NCBI RefSeq assembly: GCF_014205335.1
Contig: NZ_JACHNH010000001.1
Span: forward strand, 8,240,501 to 8,304,500
Direction of reading: 5' to 3'
Source of the DNA: Amorphoplanes digitatis
GTDB lineage: Bacteria; Actinomycetota; Actinomycetes; Mycobacteriales; Micromonosporaceae
Length of the DNA: 64,000 nt
Below, in pieces: positions 24,247 to 33,842 of the stretch (within the stretch, counting starts at the first letter, position 1; each line of letters opens with the position of its first letter). The position numbers were made by a program, and so were the translations under genes. Below the pieces are notes generated by a model. That model was not told where the DNA came from. It searched no databases and saw only the letters and a program-made list of their open reading frames with translations.

Positions 24247-27105
24247 ATGCTCGGATTCCGTACCGTTGCCGCGCTCATGGGTGTCGCCCTGGCCGTGCCG
24301 ATCGGCTCGGCCGCCCGGGCCGCGCCGCCGCCCGAGCTGGTCGCGGACCCCGCGGCGCACGTGAACCCGTTCATCGGCACCACGAACCTGGGCAACACCT
24401 ACCCGGGCGCGGTGACCCCGTTCGGGATGCTGGCCTGGAGCCCGCAGACCTCGCGCGGCAACCAGATCGCGACGCCCGCGCCGGGCGGCTACCAGTACAC
24501 GGCGACCAGGATCCGCGGGCTCAGCCTGACCCACCTCAGCGGGGTCGGCTGCTCGGGCGCGAACGGCGACATCCCGGTCATGCCGCACGTCGGCGACATC
24601 GCGACCTCCCCGACCGCTGACGCCACCGACGCCGTCTACGCCAGCACGTTCTCGCACGCCAACGAGGCCGCCGAGCCCGGGTGGTACCGGGTCGGACTGG
24701 ACAGCGGGGCCGGCGCCGAGCTGACCGTGACGCCGCGCACCGGCTTCGGCAGGTTCACCTTCCCCGCCGACAAGCCGGCCGGCCTGCTCTTCCGCACGTC
24801 GATGTCGGAGACCGGCAGCGAGGCCGCGACGGTGCACCTCGACCCGGCGACGCGGACGGTCAGCGGCTCGGTGAGCGCCGGCAACTTCTGCGGACCGCAG
24901 AGCACCGACAACTCGCACGCCTACTACACCCTGCACTTCGTCGCGAAGCTCGATCAGCCGTTCGCCGCGACCGGCACCTGGAAGGACGCGACGCTGAACC
25001 CGGGCGGCACCGACGCCGAGGGCGGCAGCGGCTACAGCGCCACCGGGCGGCCCAACCCGGGCCGGGGCTCCGGCGGCTACGTGTCGTTCGCGCCCGGCAC
25101 GACGAGCGTCGGGATGCGCGTCGCCATCTCGTACGTGAGCCTGGACGGCGCCCGGGCCAACCTGGAGCGCGAGTCGCCCGACCGGCGAACCTTCGAGTCG
25201 ATCAAGGCCGCCGCCCGCCGGGCCTGGTCGCACCGGCTCAAGCGGATCCGTATCGGCGGCGGCACCGACGACCAGACGACGACGTTCTACACCGCGCTGT
25301 ACCACGCCATGCTCGAACCCACCCTGACCAGCGACGTCGACGGCCGCTACTACGGCGCCGACGACGAGATACACACCCTGGCCACCCGGCAGGCGGCCCA
25401 GTACGGCACGTTCTCCGGCTGGGACGTCTACCGGGCCCAGGTGCAGCTGCTCGCCCTGCTCGACCCGAAGACGGCCGCCGACTTCGCGCAGTCCCTGTTC
25501 AACTACGCCACCCAGCGCGACGGCGAATGGGACCGCTGGCTGCTGCAACACGGCAAGACCGCGGTCATGTCCGGCGACCCGTCGGCGGCCGCGGTTGCCG
25601 GCATGTACGCCTTCGGCGCCCGCGACTTCGACGTCCGGGGCGCCTTCGACTCGCTGGTGCGCGCGGCGACCGTGCCGACGGAGAACGACTCCAGCGACGC
25701 CGGCTGCAACGTCGAATGCGTCGGCCAGCGGCCCTCCCTCGACAAGTACCTGGCGCTGGGCTACGTGCCCGCCGACGACTGCCACTGCTGGGGCGGCGCG
25801 GCCGAGACCCTGGAGGACGCGGCGGCCGACTACGGCATCGCCGAGCTGGCCAAGGCACTCGGCGAGGACGAGAAGCACGCGGAGTTCCTCCGCCGCTCGC
25901 ACAACTGGCGCAACGTCTTCGACCCCGCCGCCCGGGCCGACCCGGGCCTGGAGCACAACATCCGCGACCGGATCACCGAGATCACCGCGAGCGGCGAGAA
26001 CCCGCCCGGCGAGGGCAAGGCGCAGGCCTTCGACGGCGACAAGGGCACGAAGTGGCTCACGTTCGCCACCACCGGCTGGGTCCGGGCCGGCCTGTCCGCG
26101 CCGCTGACGGTCGAGACGTACGCGCTGACCTCCGCGAACGACGTGCCGGCGCGGGACCCGAAGGACTGGCGGTTGCAGGGCTCGGACGACGGCATCACCT
26201 GGACGGACCTGGACACGCGGACCGGGCAGACGTTCGAGGCACGCGGACAGACCCGGCTGTACACCGTCGCCGAGCCGCGGCCGTTCCGCGACTACCGGCT
26301 CGACGTCACCGCGAACGGCGGCGCGCCGATCGTGCAGCTCGCCGAGCTGGAGCTGGCCGACCCGGCCGTGCCGACCCCGGTGCCGGCCGACGGCGCCCAC
26401 GTCGGCTGGATGCGCGACCGGTACGCCGACGGGCACTGGGCCGAGGGCTTCAGCCCCTCGACCGGCGCGGGCTTCGTCGAGGGCAGCAGCGCGCAGTACA
26501 CCTGGATGGTCTACTCCGACGTGGTCGGGCTGGCCGCGGCGATGGGCGGGAACGAGGTCGCGCTCGAGCGCCTCGACGCGTTCTTCCGCAACCCGGACGG
26601 CACGTTCGACCTGAGCGCCACCAAGAGCACGAGGTTCGACGCGACGAACGAGCCCGACATCCAGACGCCGTACCTCTACAACTACCTCGGCGCCGCGTAC
26701 CGGACGCAGGAGACCGTCCGGGCGATCATCGACGGGAAGTGGAGCAACGGGACCGGCGGCATACCCGGCAACGACGACGCGGGCACGATGAGCGCCTGGT
26801 ACGTCTTCTCGGCGCTGGGGATCTACCCGACCGTGCCGACCCGCGCGGAGCTGGCGCTCACCACGCCGCTCTTCCCCCGCGCGGTCGTACACCTGGCGAG
26901 TGGCAGGGACCTGACGATCGCCGCGCCGCGCACCGATGACAAGGCGGTCTACGTACGGAAACTCACTCTTAACGGGAAAAAGACAACAAAGGGTTGGCTG
27001 CCCGCGAGCGTGCTCACCAAGGGCGGGCGGCTCCGCTTCACGCTGGCGACCACACCGAGCCTGACCTGGGGAAACGGTCCGGGAGACGCGCCTCCGCAAA
27101 ATTGA
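24247..27105 (+). CDS. Secreted GH92 alpha-mannosidase with inserted F5/8-type domain
   Basis: A 952-aa exported glycoside hydrolase (signal peptide about 1-25, ending ARA). The N-terminal beta-sandwich carries the GH92 start VNPFIGTTNLGNTYPGAV. The alpha/alpha barrel has WGGAAETLEDAAADYGIA and GNDDAGTMSAWYVFSALG, which hold the acid Glu and base Asp typical of the calcium-dependent family. A discoidin-like domain (about residues 565-705; AFDGDKGTKWLTF) is inserted within the barrel. It should trim alpha-linked mannose from external glycans. ATG 24247 has AGGGGGAAG just upstream; longer frames run through the operator and promoter. Confidence 0.9.
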   Translation: MLGFRTVAALMGVALAVPIGSAARAAPPPELVADPAAHVNPFIGTTNLGNTYPGAVTPFGMLAWSPQTSRGNQIATPAPGGYQYTATRIRGLSLTHLSGVGCSGANGDIPVMPHVGDIATSPTADATDAVYASTFSHANEAAEPGWYRVGLDSGAGAELTVTPRTGFGRFTFPADKPAGLLFRTSMSETGSEAATVHLDPATRTVSGSVSAGNFCGPQSTDNSHAYYTLHFVAKLDQPFAATGTWKDATLNPGGTDAEGGSGYSATGRPNPGRGSGGYVSFAPGTTSVGMRVAISYVSLDGARANLERESPDRRTFESIKAAARRAWSHRLKRIRIGGGTDDQTTTFYTALYHAMLEPTLTSDVDGRYYGADDEIHTLATRQAAQYGTFSGWDVYRAQVQLLALLDPKTAADFAQSLFNYATQRDGEWDRWLLQHGKTAVMSGDPSAAAVAGMYAFGARDFDVRGAFDSLVRAATVPTENDSSDAGCNVECVGQRPSLDKYLALGYVPADDCHCWGGAAETLEDAAADYGIAELAKALGEDEKHAEFLRRSHNWRNVFDPAARADPGLEHNIRDRITEITASGENPPGEGKAQAFDGDKGTKWLTFATTGWVRAGLSAPLTVETYALTSANDVPARDPKDWRLQGSDDGITWTDLDTRTGQTFEARGQTRLYTVAEPRPFRDYRLDVTANGGAPIVQLAELELADPAVPTPVPADGAHVGWMRDRYADGHWAEGFSPSTGAGFVEGSSAQYTWMVYSDVVGLAAAMGGNEVALERLDAFFRNPDGTFDLSATKSTRFDATNEPDIQTPYLYNYLGAAYRTQETVRAIIDGKWSNGTGGIPGNDDAGTMSAWYVFSALGIYPTVPTRAELALTTPLFPRAVVHLASGRDLTIAAPRTDDKAVYVRKLTLNGKKTTKGWLPASVLTKGGRLRFTLATTPSLTWGNGPGDAPPQN

Positions 27106-27250
27106 CGGGCGTGCTCGTCCGGGCGGGTTCCGGGGGTGCCCCGGCGAGGGATCGTCGGGCTCACCCCCGTGTCGTCGTTGCCGATAGGTGGTTACCGTGT
27201 GACGTCGGGGGCGCGAGTCCCGACACCGATGACGGGAGACCGCTCAGCCC

Positions 27251-27919
27251 ATGCCCCCCGCGGACGATCTACCCAGCTTCCTGCACAGCGTGGCTCCCAT
27301 CCTGGACAAGTGGGGTTACCTCGCCGTGGCGGGCGTCATCGGGGTCGAGAGCTTCGGCGTGCCCGCGCCGGGCCAGACGCTCATGATCGCCGCGGCGATC
27401 TACTCGAGCTGGGGGCGGATGGACATCTTCGCCGTCGCCGCGATCGCGTTCGTGGCGGCGGTGCTCGGCGACAACATCGGCTACTGGATCGGCGTGCGCG
27501 GCGGCCGGCGGGCGGTGCACCGCTTCGGCAAGTACATCTTCATCACCCCGGAACGCCTGGAACGCGCCGAGCGGTTCTTCGCCCGGCGCGGCAACCGGAT
27601 CGTGGTGGTCGCCCGCTTCATCGACGGCCTGCGGCAGCTCAACGGGGTGATCGCCGGCATAACCGCGATGCCCTGGCGGACCTTCCTGATCTACAACACG
27701 ATCGGCGCCGCGCTCTGGGTCGGCTGGTGGACGACCGTCTCGTACCTGCTGGGCACCCACCTGGTGGAGATCATCGATCGGGCGCACGAGTACCGGTACT
27801 GGGCGATAGCCGCGGTGGTGATCGCCGTCGGCGGCTATGCCTGGCTGCACATACGCCACATCCGCCGGCGCCGCGCCCGCGCGGCCGCCGCCCTCGATCG
27901 CCAGGAGGTCCGGGCCTGA
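27251..27919 (+). CDS. DedA/SNARE-associated-family membrane protein
   Basis: A 222-aa DedA protein with about five hydrophobic segments. Family motifs are present: GVESFGVPAPGQT near residue 30, GDNIGYWIGVRGGR, and FARRGNRIVVVARFIDGLRQLNGVIAG. DedA proteins include undecaprenyl-phosphate and phospholipid flippases involved in envelope homeostasis. The C-terminus is strongly basic. The ribosome site is weak (GGAG about 13 bases upstream). The SDR gene follows in the same direction after 60 bp. Confidence 0.9.
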   Translation: MPPADDLPSFLHSVAPILDKWGYLAVAGVIGVESFGVPAPGQTLMIAAAIYSSWGRMDIFAVAAIAFVAAVLGDNIGYWIGVRGGRRAVHRFGKYIFITPERLERAERFFARRGNRIVVVARFIDGLRQLNGVIAGITAMPWRTFLIYNTIGAALWVGWWTTVSYLLGTHLVEIIDRAHEYRYWAIAAVVIAVGGYAWLHIRHIRRRRARAAAALDRQEVRA

Positions 27920-27979
27920 CGGTTCACGGCGCGCGGGCCGGCCGGTAGCGTCCCGGAGATCGCGCGGTCCAGAAGGAGC

Positions 27980-28816
27980 ATGATCGTGAATCGTTTCGCA
28001 TTCGCCGGACGCACCTGTGTCGTCACGGGCGCGGCCAGCGGCATCGGCGCCGCCCTGACGCTCGACCTGGCCCGGCGCGGCGCCGTTCTGGCCCTCGTCG
28101 ACCGCGACGCCGAGGGCCTCGCCACGATCGCCGGGCAGGCCCGCGAGTCCGGCGCCAAGCAGGTGAGCACCCACGTCGTCGATCTCTCCGACGGCGGGGA
28201 CCGGCTGGACCTGGCCGCCGAGGTCGCCGCACTGCACGGCGGCGCCGACCTGCTGATCAACAACGCCGGCGTGGCGCTGAGCGGAACCTTCGACGAGGTC
28301 AGCATGGCCGACTTCGACTGGCTGTTGGAGATCAACCTGCACGCGGTGATCCGCACGACGAAGGCGTTCCTGCCACAGCTGCTGAGCCGCCCGGGCTCGC
28401 ACGTCGTCAACATCTCCAGCCTCTTCGGCCTGATCGCACCGCCCACCCAGGTCGCCTACGTCACCAGCAAGTACGGCGTCCGCGGCTTCTCCGAGGCGCT
28501 GCGGCACGAGCTGGCCGGTACGGTCGGCGTCACGGTGGTGCACCCCGGCGGCATCCGGACCAACATCGCCACCAGCGCCCGGCTGTCCGGCCCCGACACC
28601 GACGGCAGCCAGGCCGCCCGGGCCGCCGAGTTCACCCGCACCTCGCTGACCATGCCGCCCGAGGAGGCGGCGAAGCTGATCATCGCGGCGGTGCGGGCAC
28701 GCAAGCCCCGGCTGGTGATCACCTGGGCGGCCAGGATCGCCGACGTGCTGGCCCGGGTCGCGCCCGGTAGGTACTGGAATGTCCTCCAGCGTCAGGCCGC
28801 GCGGAAGACCATGTAG
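27980..28816 (+). CDS. Short-chain dehydrogenase/reductase
   Basis: A 278-aa classical SDR: cofactor motif TGAASGIG, NNAG at the end of beta-4, catalytic Ser in NISSLFG and YVTSKYG for the Tyr-x3-Lys pair. The C-terminus (KPRLVITWAARIADVLARVAP) is hydrophobic, typical of the acetoin/lipid-associated SDR subgroup. AGAAGGAG precedes the ATG closely; a GTG two codons later is an alternative start with better spacing. Substrate is unknown. Confidence 0.9.
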   Translation: MIVNRFAFAGRTCVVTGAASGIGAALTLDLARRGAVLALVDRDAEGLATIAGQARESGAKQVSTHVVDLSDGGDRLDLAAEVAALHGGADLLINNAGVALSGTFDEVSMADFDWLLEINLHAVIRTTKAFLPQLLSRPGSHVVNISSLFGLIAPPTQVAYVTSKYGVRGFSEALRHELAGTVGVTVVHPGGIRTNIATSARLSGPDTDGSQAARAAEFTRTSLTMPPEEAAKLIIAAVRARKPRLVITWAARIADVLARVAPGRYWNVLQRQAARKTM

Positions 28817-28862
28817 GCGCCGTGTCGGTGGCGTGTCAGCGGGCCCGGGCACGCTGGCACCC

Positions 28863-29839
<977 letters not shown>

Positions 29840-29843
<4 letters not shown>

Positions 29844-30670
29844 CCACGACGATCGGCGCTCCCCGGACCGGCAACCCGGTCCTGCCCACGCAGGTGGCAC
29901 CGAGCCCGCGCCCGTTCCGGCTCGTGCGGCACTCGCTCGCGCTCGCCAAGCGCAGCCTGATCAAGACCGCGCGTACGCCCGAGGCGCTCATCGACGTGAC
30001 GCTTCAGCCCGTGCTGTTCCTGGTCATCTTCGTGTACATCTTCGGCGGCGCGGTCGCCGGATCCACCGAGGAGTACCTGCAGTTCCTGCTGCCGGGCATC
30101 CTCGCGCAGACCATCGCGACGGGCTGCATCGCGATCGGCGTCAACCTCAACACCGACATCGCGAAGGGCATCTTCGACCGGTTCCGGTCGCTGCCGGTGC
30201 CGCGCTCGGCGCCGCTGCTCGGCGCGGTGCTCGGCGACATCGTGCGGTACGTGATCGTCACCGTCTCCACGCTGGCGATCGGCTACGTGATGGGCTTCCG
30301 GATCACGACCGATCCGCTGAGCGCGCTCGCGGGCTGCGGCCTGGCGGTGCTGTTCGCGCTCTGCCTGAGCTGGCTGCCGGTCTTCGTCTCGATGAAGGTG
30401 CGCACCCCGGGCGCGGTGCAGGGCATTATGTTCGCCGCGATCATGCCGCTGAGCTTCGCCTCCAACGTCTTCGTCAACACCGACACGCTGCCCGGCTGGA
30501 TGCAGGGCTTCGTCAAGGTGAACCCGCTGACGCACCTGGTCGGAGCGATGCGTGGCCTGTTCCTCGGCACGCCCCTCGACAACCACGTGTGGTGGACGCT
30601 GGCCTGGTCCGCGCTCTTCGTCGTGGTGTTCATGCCGCTGGCGCTGCGGGCGTACCGGAAGAAGGTCTGA
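29840..30670 (+). CDS. DrrB-like ABC-2 permease
   Basis: A 276-aa ABC-2-type permease with six hydrophobic segments. It has the family motifs GSTEEYLQFLLPGILAQT, GIFDRFRSLPVPRSAPLLG and NPLTHLVGAMRGL. The GTG at 29840 overlaps the ATPase stop (GTGA), giving a fixed ratio with its partner. Its stop lies one base from the convergent SARP stop, and no hairpin separates them. Confidence 0.92.
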
Positions 30671-30671
30671 G

Positions 30672-33600
30672 CTAAACGAGGCCGGCCATCAGTTCCCGGA
30701 TGCGGGAGCTGATGGCCGCCGCCGTCCGGTACTGGCCGGCCGCGAGCAGTTCCCGGCGCTGCTCCTCGGTGCCGAGGGCGGCGGCCAGCCGGGCGCCCTC
30801 GCCGTACGGGAAGACCATGCCGGCGTCCGCGCCCGCCCGGATGCCCAGCATCCACAGCTCGCGGGCGCTCGCGTCGTCGCCGTGGAACGTCGCGAGCTCG
30901 GCACCCCCGAGCGCCCACGCCCCGAGCAGCGGACTCTCCCCGTGTGCGGACAGGGCCGCGTCCCGCGCGAGCGTCAGCGAGGCGGCCGCCCGGGCCGATG
31001 CCGCCGCCCGGGCCGCCGGCCGGGCCTCGCCCACCCACAGGTGCAGGATCGCGACGCCGACCCGAAACGCGACCCGCCGGCGCGGCAGATGCTCCTCGAA
31101 CAGGCCGGCGGTCCGGTCCACGGCGTCGGCGAATTCGAGCGCCTCGTCGTAGTTTCCACGCCGCCAGGCCAGGTGGGCCAGGCCCAGGCAGGCGTGCACG
31201 GCGTCGTCGTCAGCGGTCGGTGCGGACGCCACCAGTTCGCGCAGCCGCCGCTCGGCGACCGGATCGCCGTCGAGCGTCCGCCGCACGTCCAGCAGCACCC
31301 CGATCGAGTGCGCGTCCTGCGTGGCACCCACCAGCTCCATGTGCCGCACGCTGCGGGCCAGCCACTCGGTGGCCTGCCCCTCGCCGCGGGAGCCGACGGT
31401 GTGCCCGACGATCTGGGCGGCCATCGCCATCCCCCAGTGGTCACCAGCCTGTTCGAAGCGCCGGTACGCCAGCTCGGCGTCGGCGACGGAGGTACCGGGC
31501 AGCCCGCCGCTCTCCCGCAGCGCCGCCCGCAGGAACAGGCCGAAGCCCTGCACGTACGGATCCGGGTACGCGATCAGCTCCTCGGCGCCCGCCAGGCTGG
31601 TCTCCGGCCGGATCCGGTCGAAGGCGGGCACGGCAAGCGCGAGCACCTTCACCCGCGAGGAGACCTCGCCGGGCCGCTCGGACAGGAGCACGCCCAGCGC
31701 CCGGCGCGCGAGGACCGCGACCCGCAGCGGCCCGGTGATGCCGGCGTTCACCCCGACCAGCAGGCACCACCAGGCGAGCCGGTCGGCGTCAGGCAGGGTG
31801 CGCCCGGCGGCGGCGCCGGTCATGATCCCGGAGCGGAGCCGCGCCCGCGAGTCGTCGGCGTGCAGCTGGGCGGCGGCCCACGTGGTCACCTCGACGTGCA
31901 GCCCGCGGACGGTCCACAGGTGGAACAGCGCAACGGTGATGTCGATACCGGCCGCCTCGTCGTCGCCGGCGATCGCCCAGCGCAGGCCGGCCAGCAGGTT
32001 CTCCTGCTCGGCGGTGCAGCGGGCGAACGTGCCGAGCTGGTCGGCGCCGACGAACCGCCCGGCGAGCCCGACCGCCTCCACCCGCGCCCAGCCCACCAGG
32101 CCGTCCGAGGCCGGCCCGCGGCCGCCGGACGCGTCCAGCCGGGCCTCGCCGAACTCCCGGACGGTCTCGAGCATCCGGTAGCGCGGTGGGCCGCCGTCGC
32201 CCTCGATGCTCAGCAGCGACTGCTCGACCAGGACGGCCAGCCCGCGCCGGACGTCCGGCACCCCCGCGACCGCGGCGGCGAGGTCCGCGGTGAACGGCGC
32301 CGGAATGACCGCGAGGCGGTGCAGCAGCTCCCGATCGCCGTCGGCGAGCAGCCGGCTGCTCCAGTCGACCATCGCCCACAGGCTCGCGTGCCGCTCCGGC
32401 AGCCCGCGCAGGGCGTCGTCGAGCAACGCGAACCGGTCGCTGAGCCCGGCCAGGACGTCGTCGATCGGCATGCACCGCAGCCGCGCCGCGGCCAGCTCAA
32501 GGGCCAGCGGCAGGTTGTCCAGCCGGTGGCAGAGCGCGAGGGCACGCCCGGTGTCCCAGGTCGGCACCGCGCCGCCGGACCGGGCCCGGGCCTCCAGCAG
32601 GGCGAGCGCCTCGTGATCGGGCAGCGCCGTCAGCCGGTGCACCGCCTCACCGGCCAGCCCGAGCGGTGCCCGGCTCGTGGCCAGGACGGCGACCTCGGGC
32701 GCGGCCGCGGCGAGCAGATCGGCGACCACGTCCGCGGCGGCGTCCAGGACGTGCTCGCAGTTGTCCAGCACCACGAGCCCGTCCAGTTCCGGCGCGACCG
32801 CTCGCAGCCGCTCCCGCGGGGTCAGCACGCGCCGCTCCAGGCCCAGCCCGGCGGCGGCCTCCGTCTCGGCGCCGCCGAGCGCGGCGACGACCGCGGGCAG
32901 CACCCCCGCCGGCGAGCGCACGCCGGCCAGCTCGATGACCCGCACCGCGCCGTTCGCGCGCCGCGCGACCTCAGCGGCGAGCCGGGTCTTGCCCGCGCCG
33001 CCGGACGCGACGATCGTCACCAGGGGCGCCTCGGCGAGCGCGGCGGTCACGGCCGAGACGTCGCCCTCCCGCCCGACCAGCGCACCCGCCGGTCGCCGCC
33101 AGGCGCGCGGCAGCGCGGCGGCCGACCGGCGCGGCGCGGGCCCGGGCGCGGGCGCGGGCCGAAGCTCGCCGCGCAGCAGGGCGAGATGCGCCTCGGCGAG
33201 CGCCGGGGACGGATCCGCGCCGTAGCGGTCGGCCAGCTCGGACCGCAACCGCTCGAACAGGTCGAGGGCCTCGGCGCCGCGACCCTGCGCCGCGAGCAGC
33301 CGCACGAGCAGCGCGGCGGCCGGCTCGTCCGGTGGCGTGTGCGCGGCGAGCCGGCGCAGATCGGCCTCGCCGTACGCACCGGCACCGGCCCCGGCCAGCG
33401 CGGCCTCGGCCCGCAGCGCGGCGACGTCTGCGAAGAGCCGCGCGCCCTCGGCCAGGTCGGGAATCTCCGGGAACCGGGCACGGGCCGCGTCGGCGGCCGA
33501 GCGCGCGGCCTCGGCGTCGCCGGCCCGCAGCGCCGCACGCGCCCGCTCGATCAGGCCGCCGACGGCCACCGTGTCGACGTCCACCCGGTCGGCGGGGATC

Positions 33601-33842
33601 CGGTAGCCACCGGGAACCGCCTCCACCGCGAGACCCAGCCGCCGGACCCGGGACACCAGGGCCTGTAGCGCGCCCGCGGCGTCGTCCGGCGGGTCGCCGC
33701 GCCAGACCGCCTCGACCAGCGCCACCGTGGAGACGGCCCGCCCCCGCGCCCCGACCAGCTCCCGAACCAGCGCGCCCAGCCGCTCACCCCGCACCGGCCG
33801 CCCATCAACGGCCAGCACCCCCAACGTGACAACCGTGGTCAT
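30672..33842 (-). CDS. SARP/AfsR-like transcriptional regulator with BTAD and NTPase domains
   Basis: A 1056-aa regulator. The N-terminus is a winged-helix OmpR-like domain (about 1-90) followed by a BTAD helical domain (about 95-240; YGADPSPALAEAH). An NB-ARC-like NTPase has P-loop ASGGAGKTRLA and Walker B LDGLVVLDNCEHVLD, then an LRCMPIDDVLAGLSDR-type arm and a C-terminal helical TPR-like region. Such proteins activate secondary-metabolite or stress genes. ATG 33842 overlaps the upstream phosphodiesterase TGA (ATGA), so the two are translationally coupled. No biosynthetic cluster is next to it. Confidence 0.9.
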   Translation of the reverse strand: MTTVVTLGVLAVDGRPVRGERLGALVRELVGARGRAVSTVALVEAVWRGDPPDDAAGALQALVSRVRRLGLAVEAVPGGYRIPADRVDVDTVAVGGLIERARAALRAGDAEAARSAADAARARFPEIPDLAEGARLFADVAALRAEAALAGAGAGAYGEADLRRLAAHTPPDEPAAALLVRLLAAQGRGAEALDLFERLRSELADRYGADPSPALAEAHLALLRGELRPAPAPGPAPRRSAAALPRAWRRPAGALVGREGDVSAVTAALAEAPLVTIVASGGAGKTRLAAEVARRANGAVRVIELAGVRSPAGVLPAVVAALGGAETEAAAGLGLERRVLTPRERLRAVAPELDGLVVLDNCEHVLDAAADVVADLLAAAAPEVAVLATSRAPLGLAGEAVHRLTALPDHEALALLEARARSGGAVPTWDTGRALALCHRLDNLPLALELAAARLRCMPIDDVLAGLSDRFALLDDALRGLPERHASLWAMVDWSSRLLADGDRELLHRLAVIPAPFTADLAAAVAGVPDVRRGLAVLVEQSLLSIEGDGGPPRYRMLETVREFGEARLDASGGRGPASDGLVGWARVEAVGLAGRFVGADQLGTFARCTAEQENLLAGLRWAIAGDDEAAGIDITVALFHLWTVRGLHVEVTTWAAAQLHADDSRARLRSGIMTGAAAGRTLPDADRLAWWCLLVGVNAGITGPLRVAVLARRALGVLLSERPGEVSSRVKVLALAVPAFDRIRPETSLAGAEELIAYPDPYVQGFGLFLRAALRESGGLPGTSVADAELAYRRFEQAGDHWGMAMAAQIVGHTVGSRGEGQATEWLARSVRHMELVGATQDAHSIGVLLDVRRTLDGDPVAERRLRELVASAPTADDDAVHACLGLAHLAWRRGNYDEALEFADAVDRTAGLFEEHLPRRRVAFRVGVAILHLWVGEARPAARAAASARAAASLTLARDAALSAHGESPLLGAWALGGAELATFHGDDASARELWMLGIRAGADAGMVFPYGEGARLAAALGTEEQRRELLAAGQYRTAAAISSRIRELMAGLV

